From an uncultured Clostridium sp. (lineage in GTDB: Bacteria > Bacillota > Clostridia > TANB77 > CAG-508), in contig CALYZR010000054.1 in the NCBI GenBank assembly GCA_945610215.1, forward strand, positions 1 through 5,520: a stretch of DNA of 5,520 nucleotides, in the 5' to 3' direction. Numbering within the stretch: the first letter of the stretch is position 1; each line of letters opens with the position of its first letter. The notes under the pieces were generated by a model that was not told the DNA's origin, did not search any database, and saw only the letters and a program-made list of their open reading frames with translations. Position numbers and translations under genes: made by a program. Positions 3,987-5,520 of the stretch are shown here, one piece after another.

Positions 3987-5219
3987 TTATTCAATCTCCA
4001 TTCCTTTTGATTTTTCATCTTTTTCTTTTGTTAATTGCTTAATATTTCTTACTTGTTCATTTATCATGCTTGTTCTAGTTTGTTCCTCTGTTGCTTGTAT
4101 TGCACTTGATAAAATACTGTTTTCGCTACTCTGTTCTACTGGATGCTTATCTAGTTGTTCTATCATTGATATTAAGTCTATATTTTTATTTTGTCTTTTT
4201 GAATTTATTATTTCTTGTGGAGTAGGTAATTTTCCTTTTTCCCTTAATTGTTCTAAAGCCTTATTATATTCATCCAATAACAATTTATATTTATCAATAC
4301 CATTTTTATCAATTGCGTTACATAGGTTTTTCATATATACAGAAGATTCTGGTAAATATAATGCATCTCCTTTAATTTGACCATCTATATCCATTCTTGA
4401 AAACAGATATTCAAAAAAGGCTTTCTTATAAAAATCACTTGCTATAAGACTATTTTTAAATTCATCTTTAACATTTGCTAATTTATCTAATTCGTCATTT
4501 TGTCCTGTAATAACATTCCAATGTAGTACTTGAGCAATATTTTTTTCATTTGCAATAGAACAAATTGTATCTCTAACATTATCACTTGTATCAGATTTAA
4601 CATAGCCATCATCTTCTCTTTTTAAAGATAAAGTTTCTGCTGTATATCTATTTTTCTTTATAAGTTCCTCATCTACAGCTTCTTTTAAATCCCCTTCAAA
4701 AACAGATACATTCAAGTCTAATTTAGTTAATTTATCTTTTTCTTCTTGCGATAATGTTTCATATCTTTCTTTACTTATTAAAATAGAAGCTTGATTAGAT
4801 AATTTAACAGCTCCTTTTATTGCTGTATCAGTTGGAACTAGAGAAACAATTTCAGACTTTTCTATTTGTTCTTCTAATCCATCTATTATTGCACATGTTT
4901 TATCAGAAAAAGTATTGTTTATGTCATCTGGTACCAAGCCGTTTAGAGACCATAAAACCATAGAATTGTAATCAGTATTATATGGCATATATTGATTCAA
5001 AATTTCATTATTTTCTTTATCAATTTTACTAATTTCATCTGGTTTAGTCCAATCTATTTCTTTTAATATACCTTTTTTTTTCAATAAATCATTCATTGCA
5101 AAAGAGAATTCTGTTCCTTCTTCTTTCTTTAAATATGGAACTTCACTTATTGGGCGTACCACGCCATCAATAGGAATTATATTTGTAGCTCTTACTAAAG
5201 CTATATTCTTAATATTCAT
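3987..5219 (-). CDS. Hypothetical cytoplasmic protein, first gene of a two-gene operon
   Basis: The 410-aa protein is hydrophilic, with no signal peptide, no membrane segment and no enzyme motif I recognise. The N-terminal half looks most structured: residues 5-50 (around IALVRATNIIPIDG), 84-118 (MVLWSLNGLVPDD, then CAIIDGLEEQ) and 124-165 (VSLVPTDTAIKGAVKL and following). The second half is helical and charged, with an LPTPQEI turn at 331-337 and a Q/E/K-rich, probably disordered or coiled-coil tail from about 360. It resembles uncharacterised clostridial proteins, but I assign no role. The start is supported by AAGGAG at 5231-5236, 11 bases upstream, a slightly long spacing. The tRNA-Thr gene ends 49 bp upstream on the same strand and no convincing promoter lies between, so co-transcription with the tRNA is possible. 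The stop codon touches the ATG of the 144-aa gene, implying a shared function or complex. Confidence 0.8.
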   Translation of the reverse strand: MNIKNIALVRATNIIPIDGVVRPISEVPYLKKEEGTEFSFAMNDLLKKKGILKEIDWTKPDEISKIDKENNEILNQYMPYNTDYNSMVLWSLNGLVPDDINNTFSDKTCAIIDGLEEQIEKSEIVSLVPTDTAIKGAVKLSNQASILISKERYETLSQEEKDKLTKLDLNVSVFEGDLKEAVDEELIKKNRYTAETLSLKREDDGYVKSDTSDNVRDTICSIANEKNIAQVLHWNVITGQNDELDKLANVKDEFKNSLIASDFYKKAFFEYLFSRMDIDGQIKGDALYLPESSVYMKNLCNAIDKNGIDKYKLLLDEYNKALEQLREKGKLPTPQEIINSKRQNKNIDLISMIEQLDKHPVEQSSENSILSSAIQATEEQTRTSMINEQVRNIKQLTKEKDEKSKGMEIE

Positions 5220-5268
5220 ATATATATTTTCTCCTTAAAAAATATTCTCAATAATTGTTAATTAACTT

Positions 5269-5344
5269 TGGAGCTTCTAGGCTGAATCGAACTGCCGACC
5301 TACGGGTTACGAATCCGTTGCTCTACCAACTGAGCTATAGAAGC
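5269..5344 (-). tRNA. tRNA-Thr (anticodon CGT), CCA encoded
   Basis: The 76-base cloverleaf has a perfect 7-bp acceptor stem (GCTTCTA/TAGAAGC), a perfect 4-bp D stem (GCTC/GAGC) with GG at 18-19, the anticodon loop TTCGTAA (CGT, reading ACG), a 5-base variable loop, the T loop TTCGATT and genomic CCA after discriminator T73. Two positions do not pair: A31·C39 closing the anticodon stem and A52·A62 in the T stem. The rest is canonical, so I call it a tRNA gene, with some doubt whether it is fully functional. The 410-aa gene follows 49 bp downstream on the same strand. Confidence 0.93.
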
Positions 5345-5353
5345 ATATAATAT

Positions 5354-5381
5354 ATTTTAACATATATTTTTATAAAAACAA
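5354..5381 (-). promoter_or_regulatory. Candidate promoter of tRNA-Thr
   Basis: On the minus strand, TAAAAT (5354-5359) is preceded by TGT, giving an extended -10. TTGTTT (5376-5381) lies 16 bp upstream. Transcription would begin only a few bases before the mature tRNA 5' end. It may also drive the 410/144-aa operon. Confidence 0.4.
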
Positions 5382-5412
5382 TAGTAAAAAAATATTTGTT
5401 AATAATAATTTT

Positions 5413-5444
5413 AGAGGGTGTACTTTGCAAAAAGTACACCCTCT
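5413..5444 (-). terminator. Perfect 14-bp terminator-like hairpin
   Basis: AGAGGGTGTACTTT (5413-5426) and AAAGTACACCCTCT (5431-5444) pair without a mismatch around GCAA. It lies 20 bp after the stop codon of the gene entering from the right, which it presumably terminates. On the minus strand the following sequence (AAAATTATTATT) is a poor T tract. The plus strand has the better one (TTTCTTTATTT), but no plus-strand gene leads into it. Confidence 0.7.
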
Positions 5445-5464
5445 TTCTTTATTTATATTATATT

Positions 5465-5520
5465 TTAAAAATGTCTTCCACCTTTTGGCTTATCTTCTTT
5501 ATTTTGATTATTTTCTGCTT
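5465..5520 (-). CDS. C-terminal end of an unidentified protein entering from the right
   Basis: The last 17 codons read AENNQNKEDKPKGGRHF, then TAA at 5465-5467. The hydrophilic, lysine/asparagine-rich tail looks like a disordered C-terminus, and the hairpin at 5413-5444 follows at terminator distance. A second minus-strand frame is also open over this short stretch and ends at 5458, so the frame choice is tentative. The protein cannot be identified from this tail. Confidence 0.4.
   Translation of the reverse strand, partial: AENNQNKEDKPKGGRHF

Noticed and set aside
4066..4380. Plus-strand ORF of 104 codons
   Set aside because: It is antisense to the 410-aa gene; its cysteine/serine/leucine-rich composition is typical of a shadow frame.
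5458..5520. Alternative minus-strand frame for the partial gene (ends at 5458)
   Set aside because: It is open only over a short stretch and rich in Ile/Lys, as AT-rich noncoding frames are. The other frame gives a more protein-like hydrophilic tail, but the choice is uncertain.
1..5520. CRISPR array, prophage attachment repeat or complete insertion sequence
   Set aside because: There are no regularly spaced direct repeats. The 3' end of the tRNA is not repeated elsewhere in the window, and no terminal repeats or target duplications surround the RAYT.

Overview
The window is very AT-rich, with purine-rich Shine-Dalgarno sites (AAGGAGGG, AAAGGGGG), TGG-encoded tryptophan, TAA/TAG stops and a response regulator carrying a Spo0A-type DNA-binding domain. 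This points to a low-GC Firmicute, most likely an uncultured, gut-type member of the Clostridia. That placement is inference from composition and gene families, not from a marker gene.

Layout, left to right. (1) 1-1056, minus strand: the first 352 codons of a multipass GHKL/AgrC-like sensor histidine kinase, cut by the left edge, with its own RBS and a promoter at 1093-1121. (2) 1143-1643, minus: an intact REP-associated Y1 transposase (RAYT) that carries a 27-bp REP-like GTAG hairpin in frame inside its coding sequence. A second, inverted copy lies upstream at 1710-1736. (3) 1644-2088, with no long ORF: a bidirectional terminator, a 15-codon ORF (MWAEFLEYLRKILGV) with a very strong ribosome binding site, and about 115 bp folded into two abutting inverted-repeat stem-loops. 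The terminator of the next gene closes this stretch. (4) 2089-2877, minus: a 262-aa response regulator with a receiver domain and a Spo0A-like C-terminal domain. (5) 2955-3542, plus: promoter(s) and the gene for D-aminoacyl-tRNA deacylase (dtd). (6) 3552-5219, minus: a two-gene operon of unknown function (410 aa then 144 aa, joined TAA-ATG with no gap). (7) 5269-5344, minus: tRNA-Thr(CGT) with encoded CCA and two stem mismatches. (8) 5413-5444: a perfect 14-bp terminator stem, then the last codons of a gene entering from the right.

The most interesting block is 1-2877. A GHKL kinase and a Spo0A-like regulator lie on the same strand, with a tiny translated-looking peptide gene and a structured element between them. 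The RAYT and its REP copies sit inside the same block. A plausible but unproven reading is a peptide-linked two-component system whose locus was later invaded by a RAYT/REP unit. The kinase has its own promoter, so it need not be co-transcribed with the regulator. The dtd gene and the tRNA are housekeeping genes. The 410/144-aa operon resembles uncharacterised clostridial proteins and I assign it no function.
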